DNA of 64,000 nucleotides. Origin: Arthrobacter bambusae. Its GTDB lineage: Bacteria; Actinomycetota; Actinomycetes; Actinomycetales; Micrococcaceae. The stretch lies in contig NZ_JAHHZS010000010.1 in the NCBI RefSeq assembly GCF_022606295.1, forward strand, positions 62,001 to 126,000. Direction: 5' to 3'. Shown here one piece after another: positions 40,053-48,917 of this stretch (positions are counted from its first letter, which is position 1; every line of letters starts with the position of its first letter). The notes beneath the pieces were generated by a model that had not been told where the DNA came from, ran no database searches, and saw only the letters and a program-made list of their open reading frames with translations. The position numbers and the translations under genes were made by a program.

Positions 40053-40934
40053 ATGACACACAGCGAGGACGTGCGGAAGTTCCTGACCTCCCGCCGGGCC
40101 AGGATCACCCCGGATGAGGCGGGTCTGCCGGTCTACGGCGGCAACCGGCGGGTTTCCGGGCTGCGCCGGGAGGAAGTCGCGATGCTCGCCGGGATGAGCA
40201 TCGATTACTACATCCGTCTGGAGCGGGGAAACCTCTCCGGCGCCTCGGACAGTGTCCTTGAAGCCCTCGGACGCGCGTTGAAGCTCGACGACGCCGAAAC
40301 GGCCCACCTTTTTGATCTGGCCCGCGCCGCCACTGCCTCTCCCCGGGTGCGGCGCAGGCACAGCCCGCAGACAGTGCGGCCGAGTGTGCAGCGGGTCATC
40401 GATGCGATCACGGCCGCTCCGGCGTGGGTCCGCAACGACCGCGGGGATGTCCTCGCCGCGAATGACCTGGGCCGTGCCCTGTATCTGGACATGATGGCGG
40501 AGGTGGCCGTCCCGCCGAACAGTGCGCGCTTCACGTTCCTGAACCCGAAAGCGCGGGAGTTCTTCGCCGACTGGGAACGCGCAGCGGACGATATCGTCGC
40601 TGTGCTGCGCTCCACGGCCGGAAAGAACCCGTACGACAAGGACCTCACGGACCTCATCGGGGAACTCTCCACCCGCAGTGAGGAGTTCCGGACCCGGTGG
40701 GCCCGTCACGACGTGAAGTACCATCGCGCCGGCCGCAAACACCTTCACCACCCGATCGTCGGGGACCTGGACCTGAGTTTTGAGGCCCTGGAATTACCCA
40801 CGGACCCGGGATTGCGCATCAACGTCTACACAGCAGACCCCGGGACCCCCTCCGAGGACGCCCTGAAACTCCTCGCCAGCTGGGCCGCCACCCAACGCGA
40901 CACCACACAGATAGCGGTCAAGGAGAAGAATTGA
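40053..40934 (+). CDS. XRE-family regulator with MmyB-like ligand-binding domain
   Basis: A 293-residue regulator from the ATG at 40053 (MTHSEDVRKFLTSRRARITP). The N-terminal helix-turn-helix RRVSGLRREEVAMLAGMSIDYYIRLERG is followed by an MmyB-like PAS-type domain (VIDAITAAPAWVRNDRGDVLAAN to the C-terminus) thought to bind a fatty or other hydrophobic ligand. It is divergent from two aldo/keto reductase genes with a 213-bp gap and likely controls them. Confidence 0.92.
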   Translation: MTHSEDVRKFLTSRRARITPDEAGLPVYGGNRRVSGLRREEVAMLAGMSIDYYIRLERGNLSGASDSVLEALGRALKLDDAETAHLFDLARAATASPRVRRRHSPQTVRPSVQRVIDAITAAPAWVRNDRGDVLAANDLGRALYLDMMAEVAVPPNSARFTFLNPKAREFFADWERAADDIVAVLRSTAGKNPYDKDLTDLIGELSTRSEEFRTRWARHDVKYHRAGRKHLHHPIVGDLDLSFEALELPTDPGLRINVYTADPGTPSEDALKLLASWAATQRDTTQIAVKEKN

Positions 40935-40949
40935 ACGCAGTTGCGGGAA

Positions 40950-41252
40950 TTACGAGGCTAAGCGCTCACGTGTCTTGTGATCAGGGAGGGTCGATTCGGC
41001 GCCACGTTCGGGCAGGTTGATCTCGGCCCACACCACATCGAGGGAGAGCCCCAGGACCTCGGCGATCGCGGCGATGGTGGGGAAGGCAGGGGTCGCTACG
41101 CGGCCCGTCTCAATCTTTCGGAGGGTTTCCGGTGAGACCTGCGCATCGAGGGCGATGTCGAGAATCGAGCGCTGGCCCCTGGCGCGACGCAACAGGGCAC
41201 CGAGGCGCCGTCCGCGCTCCACCTCGTCTAATGTGAGCGGCAATCTGACCAT
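40950..41252 (-). CDS. Small XRE-family regulator paired with methionine aminopeptidase
   Basis: A 100-residue protein, MVRLPLTLDEVERGRRLGALLRRAR, then a helix-turn-helix SILDIALDAQVSPETLRKIETGRVATPAFPTIAAIAEVLGLSLD. The start lies 10 bases from a large inverted repeat in the 43-base gap to the divergent methionine aminopeptidase gene. It is likely an autorepressor and regulator of that gene. Confidence 0.85.
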   Translation of the reverse strand: MVRLPLTLDEVERGRRLGALLRRARGQRSILDIALDAQVSPETLRKIETGRVATPAFPTIAAIAEVLGLSLDVVWAEINLPERGAESTLPDHKTRERLAS

Positions 41253-41261
41253 GGTTCCGAT

Positions 41262-41287
41262 TATACCGGGATAATATGGCCGGTATA
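41262..41287. promoter_or_regulatory. Perfect 8-bp inverted repeat between XRE and map
   Basis: TATACCGG (41262-41269) and CCGGTATA (41280-41287) with a 10-base spacer containing ATAATAT. The repeat sits 10 bases upstream of the XRE start and 8 bases upstream of the map start, overlapping any -10 element for both. Operator function is inferred. Confidence 0.65.
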
Positions 41288-41295
41288 GTTATTGG

Positions 41296-42078
41296 ATGAT
41301 TGAGATTCTGAATGCCGCTGAACTGGCACGTGCAAAAGAGACAGGCGCGCTGGTCGCTGACATCCTGCAGACGCTGAAGAGCCGCGCCACGGTCGGCACG
41401 AACCTGCTGGACATCGACCGGTGGGCCAAGGCCATGATCGTCGAGGCGGGTGCACTGTCCTGTTACGTCGACTACGCGCCTTCCTTCGGTCGTGGACCGT
41501 TCGGCCACTACATCTGCACGGGAGTCAACGACGCCGTGCTCCACGGACTTCCACGCAACTACTCGCTTGCCGACGGCGACCTGTTGACTCTCGACCTCGC
41601 CGTTTCCAAGGGTGGGGTCGCCGCGGACTCTGCCATCAGTTTCATCGTGGGGGACTCCCGGCCCCCGGCGAGCGTCGCGATGATCGGCGCCACCGAGCGC
41701 GCGTTGAGCGCAGGGATAGCTGCTGCCGTGCCGGGGGCCCGCATCGGCGACATCGCCCATGCCATCGGCTCCGTCCTGAGCGAGGCGGGGTACCCGATCA
41801 ACACCGAGTTCGGCGGTCACGGCATCGGATCGACGATGCATCAGGACCCGCACATTCCGAACACCGGACGGCCCGGACGCGGATATGAACTGCGTCCAGG
41901 GCTGCTGCTGGCACTCGAGCCGTGGGTCATGGCGGACACCGCCGAACTCATCACGGACGCGGACGGGTGGACGCTCCGAAGTGCGACAGGCTGCCGGACA
42001 GCACACAGTGAGCACACGATCGCGATCACCGAGGGCGGGGCTGAAATCCTTACGATGGCGACGCAGGCGCACTCGTGA
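41296..42078 (+). CDS. map: Methionine aminopeptidase, type I
   Basis: A 260-residue M24A peptidase that removes N-terminal methionine. Metal ligands are seen in order: TLDLAV and AADSAIS (Asp, Asp), GGHGIGSTMHQDP (His), LLALEPWVM (Glu) and TAHSEHTIAIT (Glu). It lacks the N-terminal extension seen in some actinobacterial MetAPs. A separate housekeeping map is expected elsewhere, so this may be a regulated second copy. It is divergent from a small XRE regulator. Confidence 0.93.
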   Translation: MIEILNAAELARAKETGALVADILQTLKSRATVGTNLLDIDRWAKAMIVEAGALSCYVDYAPSFGRGPFGHYICTGVNDAVLHGLPRNYSLADGDLLTLDLAVSKGGVAADSAISFIVGDSRPPASVAMIGATERALSAGIAAAVPGARIGDIAHAIGSVLSEAGYPINTEFGGHGIGSTMHQDPHIPNTGRPGRGYELRPGLLLALEPWVMADTAELITDADGWTLRSATGCRTAHSEHTIAITEGGAEILTMATQAHS

Positions 42079-42180
42079 AGTGAGGCGAGCCCGCGACCCG
42101 TTGACGAGGCTTCTTGCACGGACCTAGCATGGCGTTGCTGGCGCATGAAGCTCTCGGTCATGAGCGGAGGAGGAGCTGAA

Positions 42181-42294
42181 ATGGCGGCTCCGGTGATCAT
42201 CGATTTCGGTGCGGTCGCCGTTGCGGCGATTCCGCCAATCGGGACAATGGAACGGCCCTGTTTCCGTAAATGGACGCGCGCCAATGAACGCTGA
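42181..42294 (+). CDS. Short ORF overlapping the start of the VC0807-type gene
   Basis: A 37-codon frame beginning MAAPVIIDFGAVAVAAIPPIG behind GGAGGAGCTGAA. It ends 8 bases inside the next gene, whose ATG is at 42284. A good ribosome site and the overlap suggest a leader peptide or translational coupling, but composition alone does not prove coding. Confidence 0.35.
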   Translation: MAAPVIIDFGAVAVAAIPPIGTMERPCFRKWTRANER

Positions 42295-42925
42295 GCAAGC
42301 TTCGGGACCGTTGCGTCCGACATTCATGATGCGTACGTTGGTGCGCGGCCTCGCCTGGGACGTGGGGGCGCCGCTGGCTGTCTACTACGCCCTGCACCTA
42401 GCCGGTGCCACGGACTGGGCTGCGCTGCTGGCGGCGACGGCGGCAGCTGGCTGCCGGCTGTTCTGGACAGCCTCCAAACGGCACTCCCTGAACCCGTTTG
42501 CGATGCTGATGGTCATCGTCTTCGGACTCGGGCTGGTTCTGTCCTTCCTCACCGGTGACCCGCGGTTTCTGCTGCTCAAGGATTCGGCAATCACCGGTGG
42601 CATGGGCATTTCGTTCCTGGTTCTGGCCGCGCTGGGTCATCCCCTGACTTTGGACGCAGCCAAGACGTGGAGACCGGAGCGCGCCGCGGAAATGGACCGC
42701 GATTTCCACAGTAATCCGGCGGCGCACCGCTGGCACCTGAAGGTCTCCGCCGTTTGGGGTGCGGGACTGATTGCCGAAGCCTGCGTACGGGCCGTCCTAC
42801 TCTATTTGCTGCCCATTGATGTCATGGTGGGGCTTTCCGCCGCCCTGGCAGTGATCGCTTTCGCCGCCCTCATCGCATGGACAGTCTGGGACCGGAAAAG
42901 ACGGCAAGCAGCGTGGTCGTCGTGA
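42284..42925 (+). CDS. VC0807-family integral membrane protein
   Basis: A 213-residue protein with about six hydrophobic helices. Its N-terminus contains RGLAWDVGAPLAVYYALHLAG and then ASKRHSLNPFAMLMVIVFGLGLVLSFLTGDPRFLLLKDSAITGGMGI, characteristic of the VC0807 family (unknown function). HPLTLDAAKTWRP is also conserved. The ATG at 42284 is covered by a short upstream ORF; the ATG at 42329 is an alternative. Confidence 0.85.
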   Translation: MNAEQASGPLRPTFMMRTLVRGLAWDVGAPLAVYYALHLAGATDWAALLAATAAAGCRLFWTASKRHSLNPFAMLMVIVFGLGLVLSFLTGDPRFLLLKDSAITGGMGISFLVLAALGHPLTLDAAKTWRPERAAEMDRDFHSNPAAHRWHLKVSAVWGAGLIAEACVRAVLLYLLPIDVMVGLSAALAVIAFAALIAWTVWDRKRRQAAWSS

Positions 42926-43006
42926 CAGCGTTGTTGTCAGCTCGTCGGAAGCCTGGTGCTCGCGGCGCGTTGCGTGGTTGCGCACCGGATCGACCACAAT
43001 AGCCCC

Positions 43007-44017
43007 ATGACAAATACCAGCGGGCGCTTGCCTCGGCTTGAGGATGTGGCGGAGCGGGCGGGAGTTTCGCACCAGACGGTGTCCCGGGTGATCAATGACC
43101 ACCCCAACGTGAGCAAGGGGACCCGTGAGCGGGTGGAGGCGGCCATTGCCGAACTGGGATACCGGCGCAACACTGCTGCACGGAGCCTGGTGACCCGGCG
43201 TTCCCGGACCATCGGCGTCCTGGCGAGCGAGCTGGCTCAATACGGCCCTGCGAACACCTTGCTGGGCGTCGAGCAGGCGGCGAGGGATGCCGGCTATTTC
43301 GTCAGTATCGCCGCCTTGAGGACGGTCAACCGCGAGGTGATCCTTGATGCGGTCCGGCATTTCCTGGACCAGTCAGTGGACGGGATCGTGGTGATCGTGC
43401 CGCATTCGGAGTCCCTGCCGGCGGTGGCGGAAATGAACCCAGGGGTTCCCGTAGTGGCCGCGGGATCGCTGGGCGACGCCTCCGTCGGCGGAGCCATGGT
43501 GGACCAGAAGCGCGGCGCGGAACTGGCCGTGAGGCACCTGGTGGATCAGGGACATCGCAGGATCGGGCATGTGGCGGGCCCGCAGGACTGGATCGACGGG
43601 GCGGCCCGGACCGAAGGGTGGAGTGCGGTCTTGCGGGCCGCGGGCCTTGAGGATGACTTGCTGGTGGTGGGGGACTGGAGCGCCGGTAGCGGCTATGAGA
43701 TCGGCAGGAAGCTCGCCGGTGAAAGGACCGCGACGGCACTCTTTGTGGGCAATGACCAGATGGCTTTGGGCGTGCTGCGTGCGTTCAACGAGGCCGGTGT
43801 CCGCGTGCCCGGCGATGTTTCGGTGGTGGGTTTCGATGACCAGCCGGAATCAGGGTTTTTCACACCGCCGTTGACCACCGTGCACCAGGACTTCGAAGAA
43901 CTCGGCCGCCGCTGCATGGACCTCATACTGCGCGGGATCGAGGGCGGGGAAAGCACCGGCGCCACCGTGGTGGAGCCGGAGTTGGTGGTGCGCCAAAGCA
44001 CGTCGGCGCCCGCTTGA
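43007..44017 (+). CDS. LacI-family transcriptional regulator
   Basis: A 336-residue repressor from the ATG at 43007. HTH: RLEDVAERAGVSHQTVSRVIND and hinge GYRRNTAARSLVTRRS; the ligand-binding domain starts TIGVLASELAQYGPANTL. DGIVVIVPHSE and NDQMALGVLRAFNEAGVRVPGDVSVVGFDD are typical. No sugar operon is adjacent, so its target is elsewhere or itself. Confidence 0.93.
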   Translation: MTNTSGRLPRLEDVAERAGVSHQTVSRVINDHPNVSKGTRERVEAAIAELGYRRNTAARSLVTRRSRTIGVLASELAQYGPANTLLGVEQAARDAGYFVSIAALRTVNREVILDAVRHFLDQSVDGIVVIVPHSESLPAVAEMNPGVPVVAAGSLGDASVGGAMVDQKRGAELAVRHLVDQGHRRIGHVAGPQDWIDGAARTEGWSAVLRAAGLEDDLLVVGDWSAGSGYEIGRKLAGERTATALFVGNDQMALGVLRAFNEAGVRVPGDVSVVGFDDQPESGFFTPPLTTVHQDFEELGRRCMDLILRGIEGGESTGATVVEPELVVRQSTSAPA

Positions 44018-44136
44018 CCGCCCCGCGGTAGCCACGCACTTGGGAACGTTTCCGGTCAAGGCCCGGGACGCGGGAGTCCTGTCCGATCTGCGTACGTTCG
44101 TGAGGGCAAGCATCCGGATTGAAAGCCAGGACAGTG

Positions 44137-44880
44137 TCAGCCCTCGTGGTTGCGGGCGGTTGCTTGCCGGGCCAGTTCCACCGCGGTCGCGCTCATCTCC
44201 TCGGAGAGCTTCAGAACGTCGTACATGCCTCCCACGGTCCGGTCTCCGCTGTTGGCAGTGATCCGGGTCCCGCCGACGATCTCTTCAATCCGAAAATGGA
44301 GGCCCGTCGCCGATTTCATATAACGGGCTGCGTCCTTGTGGGACCAGGTTCCTCCGTTCCATTCCCTTTCTATCTCGACCCACACGTCCTGGCGCGCCGT
44401 CGTCACGCTCAGCCCGGGCTGACGGAAGACCCGGGCCAGGGACTCCAAAGCGAACTCGAGGGTCAACGCGGTGGTCCATTGCTCCTTGTGTTGGAAGCGC
44501 TCGGCAATGGTCCTGAACTGCAGCAGAGTCCACAAGCCAACCATGTTCGGCCACAACGCAGCTGTGATGAGAGCCTTGGCGCCGTTCGTGAATCCCCAGG
44601 CGACTGCGGCTGTTCCGGCCACGGCAATAGCGGCCAGCGCAATACGCCGGGCCCGCCCTGGAGCCATCACCATTTGAGCTGCCTTGCGCCAGCCGCTGGC
44701 GAGATAGATGCCTGCGCCCAGTGTGAACAGCGCCTGGATTCCGTATAAGGCGTCCAGAGGAATATCAGCCCAATGCTCGCGGCCGGACGCGAAAACCATG
44801 ACCAGCGAGAGGATCGCCAAGGCCATGATGACCAGTCCGCCGCAGATCCGGATCCGCTTATCGCGCGCCGAGGGCTGCAT
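44137..44880 (-). CDS. Hypothetical membrane protein
   Basis: A 247-residue protein with four likely helices in the first 130 residues (ICGGLVIMALAILSLVMVFA, LYGIQALFTLGAGIYLA, IALAAIAVAGTAAVAWG, MVGLWTLLQF), then a soluble C-terminal half with KEQWTTALTLEFALESLARV and a long helical tail. No family recognised. It is convergent with the LacI gene. Confidence 0.75.
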   Translation of the reverse strand: MQPSARDKRIRICGGLVIMALAILSLVMVFASGREHWADIPLDALYGIQALFTLGAGIYLASGWRKAAQMVMAPGRARRIALAAIAVAGTAAVAWGFTNGAKALITAALWPNMVGLWTLLQFRTIAERFQHKEQWTTALTLEFALESLARVFRQPGLSVTTARQDVWVEIEREWNGGTWSHKDAARYMKSATGLHFRIEEIVGGTRITANSGDRTVGGMYDVLKLSEEMSATAVELARQATARNHEG

Positions 44881-45114
44881 GCCTACATGTCAGCACGTGG
44901 CACTGGACTTGTCCACGTGCTTTGGACGCGATTCCTGGCAAGACAAAGTCGATCCAGATCCTAGATCCGGGAATTAGCCTGGCTCTGAACAGGATGCCGC
45001 TTCCGCCGCGCCTGGCTAGGGGCTACTGTTTGTTCAATTCAGCCAAAGAGGCGTGTGGGGGCAACGATGATGGCGTCAAAGGTCCGGAGAGGTGTAAATC
45101 GGCGGGACCGTTGC

Positions 45115-45597
45115 ATGGAAGGCCGTCCAGTGCGAACCGCGGCTACGGCCACATCGGTCCTGCTGATAGCCGGTCTGAGCGCGTGTTCCTACTCGCCACA
45201 ATCCGAGACAACCCCGGCAGCGCTGACTGGGGCCTCTTCGACAGTGGCTGACCTCCGGCAAGTCATGGGGCTCAAGCCCGCTGGAACGGTGCTGGAGGGA
45301 TCGGGAGGACTTACCGGCCCACCATCGGCATTCGCAGTCGGGTATAACGCCGTGGACAGCGGGGATTACTCTGTGACCGCGGCCTGCGTGGGCGCACCCC
45401 AGGCTTTGCTGACTGTTTCCCAGCAAGGCTCCAGCAGCAGTTCCAAGGTGAGTGTTTCGTTTTCATGCGGGAGCCCACACGTGGAGCAGATCCACTTTGT
45501 GGTTGGGCCTGTGTCGGCCCGGGTCGCTCTCCCCTCGGGAACCGTCGGGTCTTCGGCCGCCCGCGCCGAGATCCGGATCACGAAGCACTCACCCTGA
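45115..45597 (+). CDS. Putative lipoprotein
   Basis: About 160 residues from the ATG at 45115: MEGRPVRTAATATSVLLIAGLSAC with a lipobox LSAC, so it is probably exported and lipid-anchored. The mature protein is Ser/Thr-rich with a beta-rich core (SGDYSVTAACVGAPQALLTVSQQG, SVSFSCGSPHVEQIHFVVGPVSARVALPSG), with two cysteines that may pair. ATGs at 45067 and 45070 are alternatives but would place a long basic stretch before the signal peptide. Function unknown. Confidence 0.7.
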   Translation: MEGRPVRTAATATSVLLIAGLSACSYSPQSETTPAALTGASSTVADLRQVMGLKPAGTVLEGSGGLTGPPSAFAVGYNAVDSGDYSVTAACVGAPQALLTVSQQGSSSSSKVSVSFSCGSPHVEQIHFVVGPVSARVALPSGTVGSSAARAEIRITKHSP

Positions 45598-45817
45598 AAG
45601 GTTCCAAGGGGTGCGGGTACGCGCGCTCGCCGTCGCTGTTCTCAAATAACCGATGATTATTGCGTGGGTCTCGCCGATGCCGACACATCGTTGAGCTGAG
45701 CGGGAGCGCAGGCGCCAATCGGGTGAATGTGCCCCGGAAAGCCTTCCTTCGGGTGCGAAACGGCGGCACCATGGAGGAGAGCGGAACCCGTCCAACGACG
45801 GAACGGAGAGACCGGGC

Positions 45818-46324
45818 GTGGATGAGCAGAAATCCCATGGACGTCGAAGATTCCCGGGGTGGGAAGTCGGGCCGGCGGCGGTCGGACTGGGGCTGGCAGC
45901 CCACCTGGTCTCAGGTGGAGTATCTCCCGGAGCCCCGGTGCTGATCGCATTGACGGCTCTGCTGAGCATGTGCGCCTCGCTGGTGTCCCGGATATATCTG
46001 CCGAACTGGTTGTTGCTCATACTCTGCGGCGTGACCCAGCAGGTTCTGCATCTGGCTTTCGACCGGCTCTCCGGAAACTTCTCGGTTCCGGCACCTGCCC
46101 AGCATCAGCATGGGGTGACGGGATTTCAGCCTGGGCAGTTGACCGCGGTGCCTTTCGTTTCGTCCGGGCACTCACCGGATCTGATGCTGGACACGCACGT
46201 TGCCGCTGCCTTGCTGACAGCCTTGATAGTCGCCCGGGCGGACATGTCGGTTACGCGGGCGTTGGCCTTGTTGCATCGCACGCCTTCCGGAGGTCCAAGC
46301 AAAGCCCATGCAGGGGATCCTTGA
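45818..46324 (+). CDS. Hypothetical membrane protein
   Basis: A 168-residue protein beginning at the GTG at 45818 (VDEQKSHGRRRFPGWEVGPAAVG). Hydrophobic segments lie at about 17-36, 40-58, 62-80 and 127-143, with a histidine-containing loop (APAQHQHGVTGFQ) between. Its coding nature is supported by the membrane pattern and a stop at 46322-46324, but no family is recognised. Confidence 0.6.
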   Translation: MDEQKSHGRRRFPGWEVGPAAVGLGLAAHLVSGGVSPGAPVLIALTALLSMCASLVSRIYLPNWLLLILCGVTQQVLHLAFDRLSGNFSVPAPAQHQHGVTGFQPGQLTAVPFVSSGHSPDLMLDTHVAAALLTALIVARADMSVTRALALLHRTPSGGPSKAHAGDP

Positions 46325-46560
46325 GCCAATCTCCACCAGTCACGAAGAGCGTCCTCGCCGCGAGTTGACGCGAGCCCCAAAGGGGCGCCGGCTCCGGTGG
46401 CGTGTCGCCCCCGGCTGGACCGTTGTGGCTGCCACCCCATGTGCATCCAGCTGGACTGGGTACCATGAGCCCTACATCCACACCGGACGCTCCCGGACCA
46501 TCATCATCCGGTACAAGCGCCCGGCATCAGCCGGAGAACTCAACAGGACGGAATACAGCC

Positions 46561-47328
46561 ATGCTCCTGAAAGACAAGACAGTCATAGTGACGGGCGGCA
46601 ACAGCGGAATCGGTGAAGCGATCGTGCTCGCCGCGGCGGCCGAGGGCGCCAACATTGTCATCGACTACGTAGCGCACCCCGAAGAGACCTCATCCCTGAT
46701 CGCCCGCGTCGAGGAGGCTGGCGGGAAAGCTGTCGGACTCGAAGCCGACATCAGCTCGCTCGCGGGTTTGCAGGCACTCGTGCAAAAGGCAGTCGAAGCC
46801 TTCGGTAGCTTGGATGTACTCGTTAACAATGCCGGGATCGAAACCCGGACCTCAGTGTTGGAAACCTCGGAGGAGCAGTACCAGAAAGTGCTCGACATCA
46901 ACCTCAAGAGCGCGTTCTTCGGCACCCAACTGGCGGCGAAGCAGTTCATCCTCCAAGGCCGTGGCGGGGTGATCTTGAATGTTTCCTCCGTCCACGAGGA
47001 TTGGCCGATGCCCGGCAACACCGCCTATTGCGTCTCGAAAGGCGGGATGAGGATGCTCACGCGCACGGCCGGTGTTGAACTTGGCGAGCACGGTATCCGT
47101 GTCCTCAACCTGTGCCCCGGCGCGGTGGAAACTCCCATCAATGCCTCCACCATGGCTGATGCCGGGAAGCTGAAGTCCCTGAATGGTGCCATACCGCTCG
47201 GACGCATGGCAAAGCCGGAGGAAATCGCCCGCATGGCCGTTGTCCTTGCCTCCGACACGTCCGCCTATGTGACCTCGACTTCCGTCTTCGTCGATGGCGG
47301 CATCATGCAGGGGAGCGTCGGCCTGTGA
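46561..47328 (+). CDS. SDR-family glucose/sugar dehydrogenase-like oxidoreductase
   Basis: A 255-residue classical SDR from the ATG at 46561 (MLLKDKTVIVTGGNSGIGEAIVLAAA). NNAG, the serine of NVSSVHEDW and YCVSKGG are the active-site motifs. VIDYVAHPEE after the second strand resembles glucose 1-dehydrogenase types and allows NADP. TPINASTMAD and VFVDGGIMQG complete the fold. The TGA overlaps the GTG of the GMC oxidoreductase by four bases (GTGA, 47325-47328), so the two are coupled. Confidence 0.92.
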   Translation: MLLKDKTVIVTGGNSGIGEAIVLAAAAEGANIVIDYVAHPEETSSLIARVEEAGGKAVGLEADISSLAGLQALVQKAVEAFGSLDVLVNNAGIETRTSVLETSEEQYQKVLDINLKSAFFGTQLAAKQFILQGRGGVILNVSSVHEDWPMPGNTAYCVSKGGMRMLTRTAGVELGEHGIRVLNLCPGAVETPINASTMADAGKLKSLNGAIPLGRMAKPEEIARMAVVLASDTSAYVTSTSVFVDGGIMQGSVGL

Positions 47329-48917
47329 ACGCGCACTCCACCGACGCAGGTGACGCGTACGACGTCGTCGTCATTGGTAGCGGACCCGCCGGCGGCACCC
47401 TTGCCGGCAGACTGGCCAGGACCGGCAAGCGGATCCTGCTCCTGGAACGGGGCGATTACCTCAAGCGCGAGCGGGCCAACTGGGACTCCCGCGAGGTGTT
47501 CGCCAAGGGCCGCTACACAGCAGCCGAAACCTTCTACGACCGGACCGGCAAACCGTTCCATCCAGGGTTGCACTATTACGTAGGCGGCAATTCGAAGGTC
47601 TACGGGGCTGCGCTTTTCAGGCTTACCCCGGAAGACTTCGGACAAATCCGCCACCACGGCGGGATCTCGCCGGCATGGCCCATCAGCTATGCAGATCTTG
47701 AACCCTACTATGTCCAGGCCGAACACCAGTTCATGGTCCACGGCCTGCACGGTGAGGATCCCTTCGCCGGGCCATCGAGCCGCGACTATGCGCACCCGCC
47801 GGTGAAGCACGAACCACGGATCCAGGAACTCTCCGACGGGCTCGAAAAACTCGGACTCCACCCTTTCCACCTGCCCCTGGGCATCAATCTGGATCAAAAC
47901 CAGGACGGCACTGCCGCGGTTGGCTCCGTGTGCATCCGCTGCGACCGGGTTGACGGCTTCCCTTGCCTCCTGGGCGCCAAGTCCGATGCCGAAACCGCGG
48001 CCGTGAGCCCCGCATTGGCCGCGCACCCAAACCTGACCCTGATCACCCGGGCCACCGTCCAGCGCCTCACAACCGATGAGACCGGCCGCACCATCACGGG
48101 GGTCCACGCAACCATGGAGGACGGAAGCGCCCGAACCTTCGTCGGAGACATCGTGGTCCTCTCAGCCGGATCGATCCTTTCAACGGTGCTGCTGCTTCAG
48201 TCAGCCAACGAGCGGCACCCCCGCGGGCTGGCGAACAGTTCCGACGTCGTTGGAAGGCATTACATGCGGCATAACAACGTCGGTTTGATGGCCGTGTCAA
48301 AAGACCCCAATCCCACCGTGTTCCAGAAAACATTGGCCCTGAACGACTTCTACGGTCCCAGCGCGGAATGGGAATATCCGATGGGGAATGTCCAGATGCT
48401 GGGCAAATCGGACGACTGGCAGATCAAAGCGGAAGCGCCCAAGCCGTTCGGGCTTGGACCGTCCGCCGCTTTCGGGGCGGTCGCGTCGCACGCGCTCGAC
48501 TTCTGGTTGGCGGGGGAAGACCTTCCCTTGCCCGAGAGCCGGGTGACGCTGCGCGCGGACGGGTCCGTGCAGCTGGCACTTCAGCCCGACAACAACACCG
48601 AGGGCGTCAAACGACTTCGGAAAGCGTTCGACGGCGTCCTGAACAGACTCGATGCACGTTCGACTTCTTTCGCACGCAGCATCTACCCCCACAAGGACAT
48701 GGACATCGCAGCCACCGCCCATCAGGCCGGAACGGTCCGCTTCGGATCCGACCCCGCGGCTGCAGCCCTGGATCTGGACTGCAAAGCCTACGACCTTGAC
48801 AACCTCTACGTCGTCGATGGCAGTTTCATGCCCTCCATCGGCGCGGTGAATCCGACTTTGACCATCATCGCCAACGCTTTGCGCGTCGCCGACCGCATCG
48901 CCGAGCGCATCCTCTAA
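47325..48917 (+). CDS. GMC-family FAD-dependent oxidoreductase
   Basis: A 530-residue choline/glucose dehydrogenase-type flavoprotein. FAD motif YDVVVIGSGPAGGTLAGRLARTGKRILLLERG; the substrate-side GLHYYVGGNSKVYGAALFRL; the C-terminal catalytic histidine and asparagine region lies in YPHKDMDIAATAHQAGT and SFMPSIGAVNPTLTIIANALRVADRI. Starting GTG overlaps the SDR stop. The pair may oxidise a sugar or polyol in two steps. No signal peptide is seen. Confidence 0.92.
   Translation: MNAHSTDAGDAYDVVVIGSGPAGGTLAGRLARTGKRILLLERGDYLKRERANWDSREVFAKGRYTAAETFYDRTGKPFHPGLHYYVGGNSKVYGAALFRLTPEDFGQIRHHGGISPAWPISYADLEPYYVQAEHQFMVHGLHGEDPFAGPSSRDYAHPPVKHEPRIQELSDGLEKLGLHPFHLPLGINLDQNQDGTAAVGSVCIRCDRVDGFPCLLGAKSDAETAAVSPALAAHPNLTLITRATVQRLTTDETGRTITGVHATMEDGSARTFVGDIVVLSAGSILSTVLLLQSANERHPRGLANSSDVVGRHYMRHNNVGLMAVSKDPNPTVFQKTLALNDFYGPSAEWEYPMGNVQMLGKSDDWQIKAEAPKPFGLGPSAAFGAVASHALDFWLAGEDLPLPESRVTLRADGSVQLALQPDNNTEGVKRLRKAFDGVLNRLDARSTSFARSIYPHKDMDIAATAHQAGTVRFGSDPAAAALDLDCKAYDLDNLYVVDGSFMPSIGAVNPTLTIIANALRVADRIAERIL

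Noticed and set aside
39905..40751. Long minus-strand extension of the aldo/keto reductase frame
   Set aside because: It overlaps the MmyB-type regulator on the other strand; the recognisable AKR begins at MELTLNNGV (39839).
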